This document shows, one piece after another, positions 9,386 through 20,155 of a stretch of DNA of 64,000 bases. Location: contig CAZUJL010000020.1 in the NCBI GenBank assembly GCA_964620045.1, positions 10,617 through 74,616 on the forward strand. The letters are read 5' to 3'. The notes beneath the pieces are model-generated. The model did not search any database. It was given only the letters and a program-made list of their open reading frames with translations, and was not told the origin of the DNA. The translations under genes and the position numbers were made by a program. The number at the start of each line of letters is the position of its first letter. Within the stretch, counting starts at the first letter, position 1. The DNA is from VFKU01 sp964620045 (GTDB lineage Bacteria; Hydrogenedentota; Hydrogenedentia; Hydrogenedentales; GCA-2746185).

Positions 9386-10093
9386 TTAATCCATCGCGGC
9401 GGGCAGGTCGTCGTCCAGCCGCCACGCGCCGCGGCGGGTCTCCTGCGCCATCGCGGCCTTCAGCAGCTTCAGGAAACGCGCGCGGGGCACGTCGGCCGCG
9501 CCGAGGCCGGCCAGATGCGCCGTATGCACCTGGCAATCAATGAATTGGAAGCCCCAGCGGCGAATCTGTTCCACGAGGGTCCAGAGCGCCAGCTTCGACG
9601 TGTTCGGCTCCAGGGACACCATGCTCTCGCCAAAGAAGCACGCGCCGAGCGAGACGCCGTACAGACCGCCGACGAGTTGCGTCCCGTTCCACACTTCGAC
9701 GGAGTGCGCGTACCCCGCGTGGTGCAGATCGGTGTAGGCCTGCTCCATTTCGCGCGTGATCCAGGTGCCGTCCTGACCCGCGCGCGGCTGATCGGCGCAG
9801 GCGGCGATCATTTTCGGAAAGTCGGCGTCGAGCGTAACGCGGTATTTGCGCTGGCGGTGAATGCGGCGCAGGCGCTGCGAGACATGGAGATCGTCCGGAA
9901 AAAGCAGCAGCCTCGGATTGGGCGACCACCACAAGATCGGATCACCTTCGCCGAACCATGGGAAAATGCCGAGTGAGTACGCGAGCAGCAAACGCTCGAT
10001 GCTGAGATCGCCGCCGACGGCGAGCAAGCCCTCGTGCGTGGCGAGGTCAGGCCGCGGAAACGCGATGTCCTGTGTGAGCTGAAACAGCGGCAT
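9386..10093 (-). CDS. aat: Leucyl/phenylalanyl-tRNA-protein transferase
   Basis: 235 residues, the normal length. Aat adds Leu or Phe from aminoacyl-tRNA to proteins with N-terminal Lys or Arg, creating type 2 N-degrons for ClpS. Recognised from FPRPDLATHEGLLAVGGDLS, YSLGIFPWFGEGDPILWWSP, WITREMEQAYTDLHHAGYAHSVEVW and GVSLGACFFGESMVS, all hallmark segments. It lies 16 bp after clpA on the same strand, so it is co-transcribed with the protease adaptor machinery it feeds. Confidence 0.95.
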   Translation of the reverse strand: MPLFQLTQDIAFPRPDLATHEGLLAVGGDLSIERLLLAYSLGIFPWFGEGDPILWWSPNPRLLLFPDDLHVSQRLRRIHRQRKYRVTLDADFPKMIAACADQPRAGQDGTWITREMEQAYTDLHHAGYAHSVEVWNGTQLVGGLYGVSLGACFFGESMVSLEPNTSKLALWTLVEQIRRWGFQFIDCQVHTAHLAGLGAADVPRARFLKLLKAAMAQETRRGAWRLDDDLPAAMD

Positions 10094-10109
10094 CGGCCGC
10101 GAACTCTAT

Positions 10110-12365
<2,256 letters not shown>

Positions 12366-12425
12366 TTTCGTTTCCTCACACGCCCAAGCGCCGCTTAGGC
12401 GTGGCACTCGCTACTCTAATGCGGC

Positions 12426-12695
12426 CTACGGCTGCGGCGGCGTTGGGTTCAGCGCCTCGCGCAGCGGCTTATGGGAACCGTCGCAAAACGGCGGGTTCTT
12501 TGACTGCTTGCAGAGACACATGGACTTGAGCTGCGCCTCGGCGACCGTGAACCGCAGCGGCGCAAACGAACCGCCCTTGTGCGAGCCGTCGCACCAGGGC
12601 TGGTTCTTCGACAAGCCGCAGGCGCACCACTTGTACTCGCCCGGTTGCAACTCGCACTTCACCGACTTCGTATCGAACACGTTTGGTCTATCCAC
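12426..12695 (-). CDS. Tandem CDGSH iron-sulfur domain protein (CISD3/MitoNEET-like)
   Basis: 89 residues starting with GTG at 12695, five bases after GGAGG. Two CDGSH modules are visible: Cys24, Cys26, Cys35 and His39 in CACGLSKNQPWCDGSH, and Cys60, Cys62, Cys71 and His75 in CLCKQSKNPPFCDGSH. Each set matches the C-x-C-...-C-D-G-S-H ligands of a 3Cys-1His [2Fe-2S] cluster. No membrane anchor is present, so it should be cytosolic. It sits between clpS and clpA, 51 and 60 bp from each. A role in redox sensing or Fe-S supply is inference. Confidence 0.9.
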   Translation of the reverse strand: MDRPNVFDTKSVKCELQPGEYKWCACGLSKNQPWCDGSHKGGSFAPLRFTVAEAQLKSMCLCKQSKNPPFCDGSHKPLREALNPTPPQP

Positions 12696-12746
12696 TGGGC
12701 CTCCGGTTCATGCCGTATCAGGTTAAAAACGCTACATTCCCACGCT

Positions 12747-13061
12747 TCATTCCGGCTCCATGCTGCACTTCAAGGGGAAGCCGTTTTGCTGTGCCAGCTT
12801 GTGCACATGGCTGATTTTGGTTTCCGCGACCTCGGCCGGGTAAATGCCGGCGATTCCCATTCCGTCGCGGTGGACATGGAGCATAATGCGCATTGCGTCG
12901 GTCATGCCCTTGTGAAAAATCCCCCGCAGGACTTCCACCACGAAATCCATGGTGGTGTAGTGATCGTTGTGCAAAACGACCTTGAACATCGCCGGTTTTT
13001 TGGCGACGGTGCGGGGGCGGGTGCGTGTGGCTTCGCGAGTTTTGGGTGCAGTTTTGCTCAT
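12747..13061 (-). CDS. clpS: ATP-dependent Clp protease adaptor ClpS
   Basis: 104 residues. The N-terminal tail is basic and disordered; the core has FKVVLHNDHYTTMDFVVEVL, where the HND(D/H)YTTMEFV segment builds the N-degron pocket. KGMTDAMRIMLHVHRDGMGI and GIYPAEVAETK follow. ClpS delivers proteins with N-terminal Leu, Phe, Trp or Tyr to ClpA. It heads the minus-strand cluster clpS - CDGSH - clpA - aat and is divergent from the J-domain-like gene at 13168. Confidence 0.95.
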   Translation of the reverse strand: MSKTAPKTREATRTRPRTVAKKPAMFKVVLHNDHYTTMDFVVEVLRGIFHKGMTDAMRIMLHVHRDGMGIAGIYPAEVAETKISHVHKLAQQNGFPLKCSMEPE

Positions 13062-13167
13062 GGCTGGGCACTACTCCAGTCACTGGTAAGGATAGCATAC
13101 GGCGGCGGTTTGGCTGGGTCCTCCGGCAAGCGGTAGAATGGCTTGTTTATTTCTAAAAGGGAGCCGC

Positions 13168-13755
13168 ATGAGCGAAGCCGGCTATATCAATTACTACGAA
13201 ATTCTAGGGTTGGCGGAAGACGTCAACCCCGGCGAAGTGCGCAACACGTACCGCAAGAAAATGAAGGCGCTGCGCGACGCCGTGCGCGATGCCAACACCG
13301 AGGACAAGCGGTCGCAGTTCATCCTCGATCTCGCCAAGCTGAACGCGGCGGTGTACATCCTGCGCGATCAGGCCAAGCGCGATGCGTACTGGACGGAACG
13401 CGCGGCGCTGATCGAACTGGAGCGGCGCTGGATCGACCAGGTGGCGAAGACGCCGGACCCGGAAGCGACCGACGCGCTGCGGCGCGAATTCGACACCCGC
13501 GCGCGGTCGTTCCTGAGCAAATACGTCGAGGAGACGATGCTGGAGGCCGGCATGGACAAGGAAGTGGCCGAGGCCAGCGGCTGGAACATTTTCTACGCGC
13601 GCTACGCGCTGAAGCTGCTGCGGCACTACCGTCACTTGCTCTACCACGAGATTCTGGAACGGCTGCCGTATCACGCCGTGACGACGCCGTCGATCGATTG
13701 GGACGAACGGCGCAAAACAGTCGGTGCGTTGCTCGACGCCGTGGCGGGACGCTGA
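13168..13755 (+). CDS. J-domain-like protein lacking the HPD motif
   Basis: 195 residues from the ATG at 13168 after AAAAGGGAG. The N-terminus INYYEILGLAEDVNPGEVRN resembles DnaJ helix I-II, and AAVYILRDQAKRDAYW resembles helix IV. Where HPD should sit between helices II and III, the sequence reads AVRDANTEDKR, so stimulation of DnaK ATPase by the usual mechanism is not expected. The remaining 120 residues are charged and helical with no recognised domain. It overlaps no gene and is followed 2 bp later by the 13758 gene, implying co-expression. Confidence 0.6.
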   Translation: MSEAGYINYYEILGLAEDVNPGEVRNTYRKKMKALRDAVRDANTEDKRSQFILDLAKLNAAVYILRDQAKRDAYWTERAALIELERRWIDQVAKTPDPEATDALRREFDTRARSFLSKYVEETMLEAGMDKEVAEASGWNIFYARYALKLLRHYRHLLYHEILERLPYHAVTTPSIDWDERRKTVGALLDAVAGR

Positions 13756-13757
13756 CC

Positions 13758-14861
13758 ATGGCCCGCGCAAACTCACAGACGGCGACCAAAGTGGTCGACA
13801 TGGATCTCGTCGCGCGCGCGTTCGCCAAGAGCGTGGCCGAGGGCGACATCGTGAACCTGCGGCTGTTGTTCGCGCCGTTCTCCCCCGCGCGCGCGGATTC
13901 GAGCGAGCAGTTCACCGACGAAAAGTATCGGTACCTCGTGCCGGGCAACAACAACGGCGGGCCGGCGTTCGACGCCGCGCTGAAGGCCGTGAAGCAGGAA
14001 AAAGTGTGGGCGCACATCCAGCGCGAGCTGGCGGCGAACCGCCCCGCGCAGTTGCCGTCGGAGCTGATGGTGCTGCTGGGCGACAACGCGGTGCGCGCCG
14101 GGAAATGGACCAGCGCGGCGCAGGCGTATGAGCTGCTGCGCATCCGCCGGCGCATGCAGGAAGAGTTCTACACGCAGGGCCTCGCCGCGCTGAACGCGAG
14201 CGACGTGCCGCGCGCGGTGCGCGCATTCCGCACGGGCGCGGGGCTGGGCTATGATTATGCGGCCTTCCCCGAACCGATGCCGGCGGTGCCGCAATATCAA
14301 ACACGCGCGCTGATGATGCACGGCACCTATCCCGCGCGGCCGGAAGACTCGATCGCGCTGGTCGATCCCGAACTGCACGTGCAGGTGGCGCTGGATTATT
14401 TGCTGTACGACACCGAAGCCGCCGGCCGGTTGCACAGTATGCCGTTCGAGACGCGCCTCGCATTCCTGCGCGAATTGATCCGTCAATCCGATCCGGGTTG
14501 GGACACCTTCGTCGCGCAATTCACCGAAGCGTGCAAACTCACGCACGCGATGGGCACCCGCTCGCAACGGACCTCGGCGAGCCAGCCGGAAACACTGGCG
14601 GACGAAATCGCGGAGCAGCAGTCGGCCGATCCGTGGGACATCACGCGCGCGTTGTTCGGCCGCGACATTGAACACGGAACGTGGTGGCAGTACTTGAAAG
14701 AACTGGCGTTTGAGCATCCGGCGGCGGCGCTGTTCATTTCGCGCCAGATCATCGGCGACGACGAGATTCTGATGCCGCGCTTACGGGCGGATTCTCCGGT
14801 GTCGAAGGCCTTGGGTCTGGCGGACGCCATTCCGCGCCCGTCGGCCCCGAAAACCCAGTAA
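13758..14861 (+). CDS. Conserved hypothetical protein, helical
   Basis: 367 residues; start ATG at 13758, two bases after the previous stop. No signal peptide or membrane segment is apparent. The middle (about residues 100-170) has helix-turn-helix spacing like TPR units: GDNAVRAGKWTSAAQAYELL and GLAALNASDVPRAVRAFRTG. The C-terminal half contains WDTFVAQFTEACKL and WWQYLKELAFEHPAAALFIS. I do not recognise a family. Coupling to the degenerate J-domain gene suggests the two products act together. Confidence 0.6.
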   Translation: MARANSQTATKVVDMDLVARAFAKSVAEGDIVNLRLLFAPFSPARADSSEQFTDEKYRYLVPGNNNGGPAFDAALKAVKQEKVWAHIQRELAANRPAQLPSELMVLLGDNAVRAGKWTSAAQAYELLRIRRRMQEEFYTQGLAALNASDVPRAVRAFRTGAGLGYDYAAFPEPMPAVPQYQTRALMMHGTYPARPEDSIALVDPELHVQVALDYLLYDTEAAGRLHSMPFETRLAFLRELIRQSDPGWDTFVAQFTEACKLTHAMGTRSQRTSASQPETLADEIAEQQSADPWDITRALFGRDIEHGTWWQYLKELAFEHPAAALFISRQIIGDDEILMPRLRADSPVSKALGLADAIPRPSAPKTQ

Positions 14862-14876
14862 AACTGGTGGTTTTCG
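14848..14876 (+). terminator. Hairpin overlapping the stop codon, possible weak terminator
   Basis: CGAAAACC (14848-14855) pairs with GGTTTTCG (14869-14876), with an inner CAG/CTG pairing. It spans the stop codon at 14859-14861. There is no U-tract after it, so it may attenuate rather than end transcription before lepB. Confidence 0.3.
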
Positions 14877-14951
14877 CGCGCCCGCGTTTACTTGTTCGCA
14901 AAAACCGTGTTACATTGGCATGAGCTATACGCGAGTGACCGGAGATTGTTG

Positions 14952-15623
14952 ATGGAACCGACGCAGGCTGCGCCCGTGGCCCCCACGCCCGAGACGCCCG
15001 AAGCGCAGGAAAAGAATGAGCTGCGCCGCGAAATCGTCGATTTCGTGAAATTGGTGGCGTGGTTCCTGGTCATTTTCCTCGGCCTGCGCGCGTTCGTGAT
15101 CGAGGGCTACGAAGTGCAGGGCGAGTCGATGGACCCGACGCTGCAGAACAACGAACGCATCCTCGTCTTCAAACTGCCGCACAAGTTGAGCCAGCTCGGC
15201 CTGATCAGCAACCTCAAGGCAATCGAAGCGAACGATATTGTCGTGTTCGACAGCCCGGACGGTTCGGGCAAGCGCTATGTGAAGCGCGTCATCGCCGCCG
15301 GCCCGAAGGCCACGCGCGGCACCGCGAACGCCGCGAGCGCCACCCCCACAGCCGATGCCGGCGGTGGCGTCGAGGTGATTTACGACGGCGGCGATGTATT
15401 TGTGAACAACCGCAAAATCGAGCAGGACTACCTGCAGGATTACGCGCGCACGACGCCCGAGCATCAGGAAGTGACGCTGGGACCCGGTGAATACTACGTG
15501 CTCGGCGATAACCGGCCCGTGAGCAAAGACAGCCGCAGCTTCGAGGCGATCGACGACAAGGCGATCATCGGCACCGCCGTGATTCGCTTCTGGCCGCCGT
15601 CCGAGATCAGCCTGATTCGATGA
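14952..15623 (+). CDS. lepB: Signal peptidase I
   Basis: 223 residues from the ATG at 14952, seven bases after GGAG. A single membrane segment (about residues 40-58, WFLVIFLGLRAFVIEGY) is followed by the catalytic Ser in GESMDPTL and the general-base Lys in RYVKRVIAAGP. The GDNRPVSKDSR box is diagnostic of the S26 family. A 20-residue Ala/Thr/Gly-rich insertion (near ATPTADAGGG) separates the Lys box from the beta domain. The enzyme removes signal peptides from the many exported proteins in this window. It overlaps the next gene by 4 bp. Confidence 0.93.
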   Translation: MEPTQAAPVAPTPETPEAQEKNELRREIVDFVKLVAWFLVIFLGLRAFVIEGYEVQGESMDPTLQNNERILVFKLPHKLSQLGLISNLKAIEANDIVVFDSPDGSGKRYVKRVIAAGPKATRGTANAASATPTADAGGGVEVIYDGGDVFVNNRKIEQDYLQDYARTTPEHQEVTLGPGEYYVLGDNRPVSKDSRSFEAIDDKAIIGTAVIRFWPPSEISLIR

Positions 15624-16459
15624 AGACGCTGATTTTCGCCGATGTTCACCTCAAGGTGGATCCGGCGAACCGCGCGGCCCTGGACGAATTCACGGCGTTC
15701 ATCCGCAGCATCGACCCCGCGGACATCGGGCGCATCGTCATCGTCGGCGATCTTTTCGACTTCTGGTTCGAATACAAGCACGCCGTGTTCTCGGGCTACT
15801 TCGACGTGCTGCGCGCGCTGGCCGCGCTGCGCGACGCGGGCGTGGAAATGCACCTCATCTGCGGCAACCACGACTTCTGGGCCGGACGCTTTTTCGAGGA
15901 GCAGCTCGGCGTGCATGTGCATCCGGACAAATACCTCTGCGAGCTCGATGGCCGCCGCGCGCTCTTTGTGCACGGCGACGGCGTGAATCCGGCGGACAAG
16001 GGTTATCGCGAGTACAAAAAATTCGCGCGGTGGTGGGTGCCGGTGAAACTGTTTGGGCTGGTCCACCCCGATTGGGCGATGGCGCTCGCACAGCGCATCT
16101 CGCACGCGAGCCGCAGCCGCCAGGACGTGCATGGGCAAGCACGGCAAGTCGAAGTGGAAGCCTCGCGCGCGTTCGCGAAGGAGCAGATCGAAACCGGGCG
16201 CGCGGACATTGTCGTATGTGGGCACACGCATGTGCCGGCGTATGAAGAATTCACTTCGCCGCGCGGCACGGGCATCTACATGAACACCGGTGGCTGGCAG
16301 GAAGAAAAGGCGTACTGGCTGTGGGACGGCGCGTCGCTGCGGCGATTCCGTGGGCTCGTACGCGAACGGCGCCCAGCGCCGATCGTCGAATCAGGGGAAG
16401 GGCAGCGTGTGGCTGCTATCCCGATAGAAATACCCCGCCAGGAATCCGGCCAGTCCTAG
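15620..16459 (+). CDS. Calcineurin-like metallophosphoesterase, LpxH-like (UDP-2,3-diacylglucosamine diphosphatase family)
   Basis: 279 residues. The five phosphoesterase metal motifs are present in order: FADVHL, VGDLFDFWFEY, CGNHDFW, HGDGVN and CGHTHVP. The D-x-W after GDLF and the spacing match LpxH-type lipid A hydrolases, which cut UDP-diacylglucosamine to lipid X. If correct, this implies an LPS-type outer membrane. The start overlaps lepB (ATGA). Its last 69 bp overlap the 3' end of the PP2C gene on the other strand. Other binuclear phosphoesterases cannot be excluded. Confidence 0.75.
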   Translation: MKTLIFADVHLKVDPANRAALDEFTAFIRSIDPADIGRIVIVGDLFDFWFEYKHAVFSGYFDVLRALAALRDAGVEMHLICGNHDFWAGRFFEEQLGVHVHPDKYLCELDGRRALFVHGDGVNPADKGYREYKKFARWWVPVKLFGLVHPDWAMALAQRISHASRSRQDVHGQARQVEVEASRAFAKEQIETGRADIVVCGHTHVPAYEEFTSPRGTGIYMNTGGWQEEKAYWLWDGASLRRFRGLVRERRPAPIVESGEGQRVAAIPIEIPRQESGQS

Positions 16460-17320
16460 CAGCAGACTTACGAGAAACCACAGCAGTTTGAAGCCGTGCT
16501 TGCGCTTGATCGCGCGCAGCTTGAAGTAAATCAGCCGAAACGGGCTCGGCGCGATGTTCGTGGCGATGACGGTGATGTTGTCCTTGCCGCCGTTTTCGTT
16601 CGCCATATTCACGAGCCGCGCTGCGATCTCGGCCGCGCTGCCGCTCTTCTTGAACTCGGCGCAGATCTCCGGGTCGCGCACCATGTTCACGAGGCCATCG
16701 GAACACACGAGCAACCAATCGCCCGGCACGATGTGCCAGATGTAGCTGTCGATTTCGACATCGGGCCGCGTGCCCACGCTGCGCGTGACGACGTTCTTGC
16801 GCACGTCGGCCTCGGCCTCGGACTTCGACATGAGGCCGGCCCTCACCTGCTCGTCCACCCAGGAGTGGTCTTCCGTGCGGCCGATGATCTCGCCGTCGCG
16901 CAGGTGATACACGCGCGAGTCGCCGACGTTGCAGATATAGGCCTTCTTGGGCGACACGAGGCACGCGGCAAGCGTGGTGCCCATGGGCTTGCCGCCGGCG
17001 TTGAGGTCCTGATTGGTCTTGAACACGCTGACGTTGGCCAACTGGATGAAACGGGTCATCGTTTCGACCAGATACCCGTCGCCCCCGTCCTGCGCGGCGG
17101 GCGGCGCCTGCTCTTTGAGCACGTCTTTGAGGATCGATACTGCCAACTTGCTGGCGATCTCGCCGCCCATGTGGCCGCCGAGGCCATCGGCCACGGCCAG
17201 CAGCGCGCCATCGCGGAAAAGATTGAGGCCGGGGTGGTCGTCGCGAAATACGCCGAAGGAGTCTTCGTTCTCGCGTTTGCGGCGGCCGATATCCGACCGC
17301 GCTGCAATATCCAACCGCAT
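16391..17320 (-). CDS. PP2C-type Ser/Thr protein phosphatase with C-terminal membrane anchor
   Basis: 309 residues from the ATG at 17320 (a TTG at 17326 is nearer the GGGGAG). PPM-family metal motifs are visible: RRKRENEDSFG, LLAVADGLGGHMGGE, GDSRVYHLRDG, WLLVCSDGLVNMV and GGKDNITVIA. A hydrophobic helix near the end (LLWFLVSLLLGLAGFLAGYF) would anchor the enzyme with its catalytic domain in the cytoplasm. It should reverse Ser/Thr phosphorylation by Hanks-type kinases; none is seen nearby. It is convergent with the LpxH-like gene. Confidence 0.9.
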   Translation of the reverse strand: MRLDIAARSDIGRRKRENEDSFGVFRDDHPGLNLFRDGALLAVADGLGGHMGGEIASKLAVSILKDVLKEQAPPAAQDGGDGYLVETMTRFIQLANVSVFKTNQDLNAGGKPMGTTLAACLVSPKKAYICNVGDSRVYHLRDGEIIGRTEDHSWVDEQVRAGLMSKSEAEADVRKNVVTRSVGTRPDVEIDSYIWHIVPGDWLLVCSDGLVNMVRDPEICAEFKKSGSAAEIAARLVNMANENGGKDNITVIATNIAPSPFRLIYFKLRAIKRKHGFKLLWFLVSLLLGLAGFLAGYFYRDSSHTLPFP

Positions 17321-17511
17321 CTGCAAAAGTCTCCCCGACAGGCACAGAAAGTACCAAAGGAACAGGCAAAGGGCAACCTATTTCCCGAGATGTAAACCTT
17401 GACCGACTGCGGCGGCAACAGTAGAATCGCGGGACTGTCTTACGATCCGCGGCACGGCGATCGTGGTTGAGGTGTGACGCGGAGCGCGTGCTGCGGGGGA
17501 GGCGCCGGGCC

Positions 17512-19173
17512 ATGGCTGCGGCCAAGCGCGATTCTAATTTCGATTCATTCCTGCTCGATGCGGGCAACCGCCGCGCGCATGAGCTATGCCTTGCCGTGGC
17601 GCGGGGCGAGCCGCTGAGCCCCTTGCCGATTGTGCTTGTGGGCGAGCCGGGCAGTGGCAAATCCCATCTGCTGCATGCGACCACGAACCGTCTGCGCGCG
17701 GCCGCGGGCCACGCGTCCATCCTCTATGTGTCGCCGGCCACATGGGGCGCCGAAGTGGAGCGCATCATCGCCGAGCCCGCGCCGATCGATATGGCGCGCT
17801 ATGCCGTACTGCTCGTGGATGACTTCCATGCCTTCGGCCAGAAGTACGAATCGGTCGCGAAGCTATTTGAGATATTCCTTGAGAACGACCACCCGGTGAT
17901 CGTGGCGACCGACGCCCACCCGGATCGTTTGACCGCGATGCCGCTGAAGCTGAAGCGCCGCATCAAGGGCGGGCAGACGATCGCGATTGCGCCGGGCGAG
18001 GCGCGGCGTTCGCTGGCGGCCATTGAAGAGCGCCTGCGCGACGAGCAGCAGGAGGCGATTGCGCGCATTGAGCAGCGCCTGGGTGAAATGGAAGCCGAGG
18101 GCCCTGCAGCGGCCGCCGCGCGCAAACAAGCCCGCGCCGCCGAGTTGGATCAGGCCCGTAAAGAGGCCACCGAAGCACGCGCGGAGCTTGAGCATGCGCG
18201 GGCGGAGCTGGCGCTGGCGAAGGTGTCCGCGAAGGAAGCGGCGCAGGCCCGTGTACGCGTGCAGGAACTCGAACAGCAACTTCTCGAACGCGCGAAACAA
18301 CCCGCCGCAGAGGAACAATCGCCTGCGCCGATCAAGCGCAAGCTGGACGAGGCCCGCTTCGATGCGCAGAAGGCGCGCGAAGAAGCCCGCGGGATGTTGC
18401 AGCGTGCACAGCATCTGGTGGAAGTGCTGCAGCAGAGCCGCGTGTCCTTCGAAGACGCACAAAAAGATCGCGAGCGGCAGCTCGGCGAAATTGAAAAGCT
18501 CAACGCCGTGTTTAGCGGCGAGAAGGCGCCCGCCGCCGAGGCCATTGAAGCAGTGGCCACTGTTCCGGTGCCGACGACCGACGAGAATGTGGTGATGCAG
18601 GATGAGATCCATCGCCTGCAGGAAAGTCTGGTGCGCGCGCGCTCGGAACGCGACACGCTGAAGAGCCATCTCGCGCGCATTCGCGAGGAACTGGACGAAA
18701 CGCGCCGCGATCTGGATCGCACACGCGGCGAGACGCTGAAAGAACGCACCGAGCGCGAGGAGCATGTGCGCGAAGTGCAGCAGGCGCTCGTGGCGAAGGA
18801 CGCCGAGGCGGAATCGCTGCGGACGACGCAGAAGTCGCTCACGGACGAGATTGAGGGCCTGCGCGTACAGGTCGCGGACGGCACGGGCGTAATCGAGCGC
18901 CTGACCGCGCTGCTGGGCGAAGCGGCTGCTGAACAGGAGCAGGCTGCTCCCGAAAATAACGGCGAAGAGCCGCCCGCGGCGCCGATGGACGAAACGCCCA
19001 TCGTGCGCGCCGATTTCGGCGAAGGCCTGCGCGCCGCCGCACCCAAGCGCACCCCCGGCGTGCACCATGTCGAAGAGCTGCGCAATGCGGCCAACCCGGC
19101 ATATCCACCCGCCCTGCCGCCGCTAGATGAATCCGACGACGAATACTTCCGCGACACGGCCCGCACGGCCTAA
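17512..19173 (+). CDS. DnaA-like P-loop ATPase fused to a long coiled coil
   Basis: 553 residues from the ATG at 17512, about nine bases after GGGGGAGG. Residues about 10-175 resemble the AAA+ core of DnaA/Hda: FLLDAGNRRAHELCLAVARG, Walker A GEPGSGKSHLL at 44-53, Walker B VLLVDDFHAF near 105, and VIVATDAHPDRL as a sensor-1-like strand. No DnaA domain IV (DNA-binding helix-turn-helix) follows. Residues about 180-470 are instead a highly charged heptad-rich coiled coil, then an acidic tail. Known proteins with DnaA-like heads and coiled coils exist in gliding and polarity systems, but I cannot assign a function. Confidence 0.65.
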   Translation: MAAAKRDSNFDSFLLDAGNRRAHELCLAVARGEPLSPLPIVLVGEPGSGKSHLLHATTNRLRAAAGHASILYVSPATWGAEVERIIAEPAPIDMARYAVLLVDDFHAFGQKYESVAKLFEIFLENDHPVIVATDAHPDRLTAMPLKLKRRIKGGQTIAIAPGEARRSLAAIEERLRDEQQEAIARIEQRLGEMEAEGPAAAAARKQARAAELDQARKEATEARAELEHARAELALAKVSAKEAAQARVRVQELEQQLLERAKQPAAEEQSPAPIKRKLDEARFDAQKAREEARGMLQRAQHLVEVLQQSRVSFEDAQKDRERQLGEIEKLNAVFSGEKAPAAEAIEAVATVPVPTTDENVVMQDEIHRLQESLVRARSERDTLKSHLARIREELDETRRDLDRTRGETLKERTEREEHVREVQQALVAKDAEAESLRTTQKSLTDEIEGLRVQVADGTGVIERLTALLGEAAAEQEQAAPENNGEEPPAAPMDETPIVRADFGEGLRAAAPKRTPGVHHVEELRNAANPAYPPALPPLDESDDEYFRDTARTA

Positions 19174-19175
19174 CC

Positions 19176-19297
19176 GTAGCGCCGGCTTCCAGCCGGCAAA
19201 TGCTGGCTCTCACGTGCAGGAGAACTGCATGTTCACCTACATCTAAATTCTTCTCGCGCGTGGCAGACAACCGTTGCCGCCGGGACGGCGGCGCTAC
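19176..19297. repeat. Composite interspersed palindrome element (GTAGC...GCTAC)
   Basis: A 122-bp intergenic unit is bounded by GTAGC (19176-19180) and its inverse GCTAC (19293-19297). Inside are three hairpins: GCCGGC/GCCGGC (19181-19197), GCAG/CTGC (19216-19228) and GCCGCC/GGCGGC (19276-19292). The GTAGCGCCGGCTTCCAGCCGGC pattern looks like a multi-copy extragenic palindrome family. Only one copy of this form is in the window. Confidence 0.55.
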
Positions 19298-19339
19298 GAA
19301 TCTGCTAGCATCGCCCTTTCATTTTTTGGGAGCGCGCAC

Positions 19340-20101
19340 ATGGATCTCGGGCTGAAGGGCAAGGTAGCGGTGATCACCGGCGGGGCCTCGGGATTGGGCC
19401 TTGAAACAGCACGTTATCTGGCGCGCGAAGGCTGCGCGCTCGTGCTCGCCGACCTGAACGATCAGACGCTCGCGAGCGCGTCCGACGAAATCCGTAAGCT
19501 CGGCGCACGCGTCTCCGCCGTGAAGATCGACGTGCGGCGCTATGAAGACTGCGAGCGTATGGCGGCCACCGCCGCGAAAGACTTTGGCGGCATCGACGTC
19601 GTGCTCGCCGCCGCCGGCGTGAGCACCTCCGGCGCGTTCTTCCTCGATACGACGCCGAAGGACTGGGACGCGATGATCGACATCAACATCCGCGGCGTGA
19701 TGAACACGAACCGCGCGTGCGCGCCGATCATGGCGGAGAAGAAAGGCGGCTCGATCATCAACATCGCGTCGGAGGCCGGCAAGGTCGGCGAGAAGCGCAT
19801 TGTCGTGTACTCCGCCACGAAGGGCGCCGTGATGAGTTTCACCAAGGCCTTCGCGCTGGAGATGGGCCGCTTCAACGTGCGCGTGAATGCGGTGTGTCCG
19901 GGCGTGACCCGCACGCCGATGACGACCGGCTACGGCAGCCCCGGCGACGAGATGTACCAGAAGGCCGCACGCCTCTACCCCATGGGCCGCCTCGGCGAAC
20001 CGGCGGACATCGCGGCGATGATCACGATGCTAGCGTCCAACCAATCGACCTGGGTCACGGGACAGTGCATCAGCATCAGCGGCGGCTTCGGGAGAAGCTA
20101 A
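19340..20101 (+). CDS. Short-chain dehydrogenase/reductase (FabG-like)
   Basis: 253 residues from the ATG at 19340 after GGGAGC; a longer in-frame start at 19274 lies in the repeat element and is rejected. Classical SDR features are present: the cofactor motif TGGASGLG at residues 12-19, a NIRG segment, the catalytic Ser in NIASEAG, and YSATKGA with the YxxxK pair. The C-terminus ends TGQCISISGGFGRS, as in FabG-type NAD(P)H oxidoreductases. Substrate is unknown; similar proteins reduce 3-oxoacyl or hydroxy-steroid-like groups. Confidence 0.85.
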   Translation: MDLGLKGKVAVITGGASGLGLETARYLAREGCALVLADLNDQTLASASDEIRKLGARVSAVKIDVRRYEDCERMAATAAKDFGGIDVVLAAAGVSTSGAFFLDTTPKDWDAMIDINIRGVMNTNRACAPIMAEKKGGSIINIASEAGKVGEKRIVVYSATKGAVMSFTKAFALEMGRFNVRVNAVCPGVTRTPMTTGYGSPGDEMYQKAARLYPMGRLGEPADIAAMITMLASNQSTWVTGQCISISGGFGRS

Positions 20102-20155
20102 AGAGCATTTCACGCATTAAAATTCTGTACGTCCGCAGTGTTAAAATCGTAGGCG

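Noticed and set aside
13143..13757. Long in-frame N-terminal extension of the 13758 gene
   Set aside because: This part is the alternate frame of the J-domain-like gene, which has a good ribosome site at 13155-13163 and recognisable motifs.
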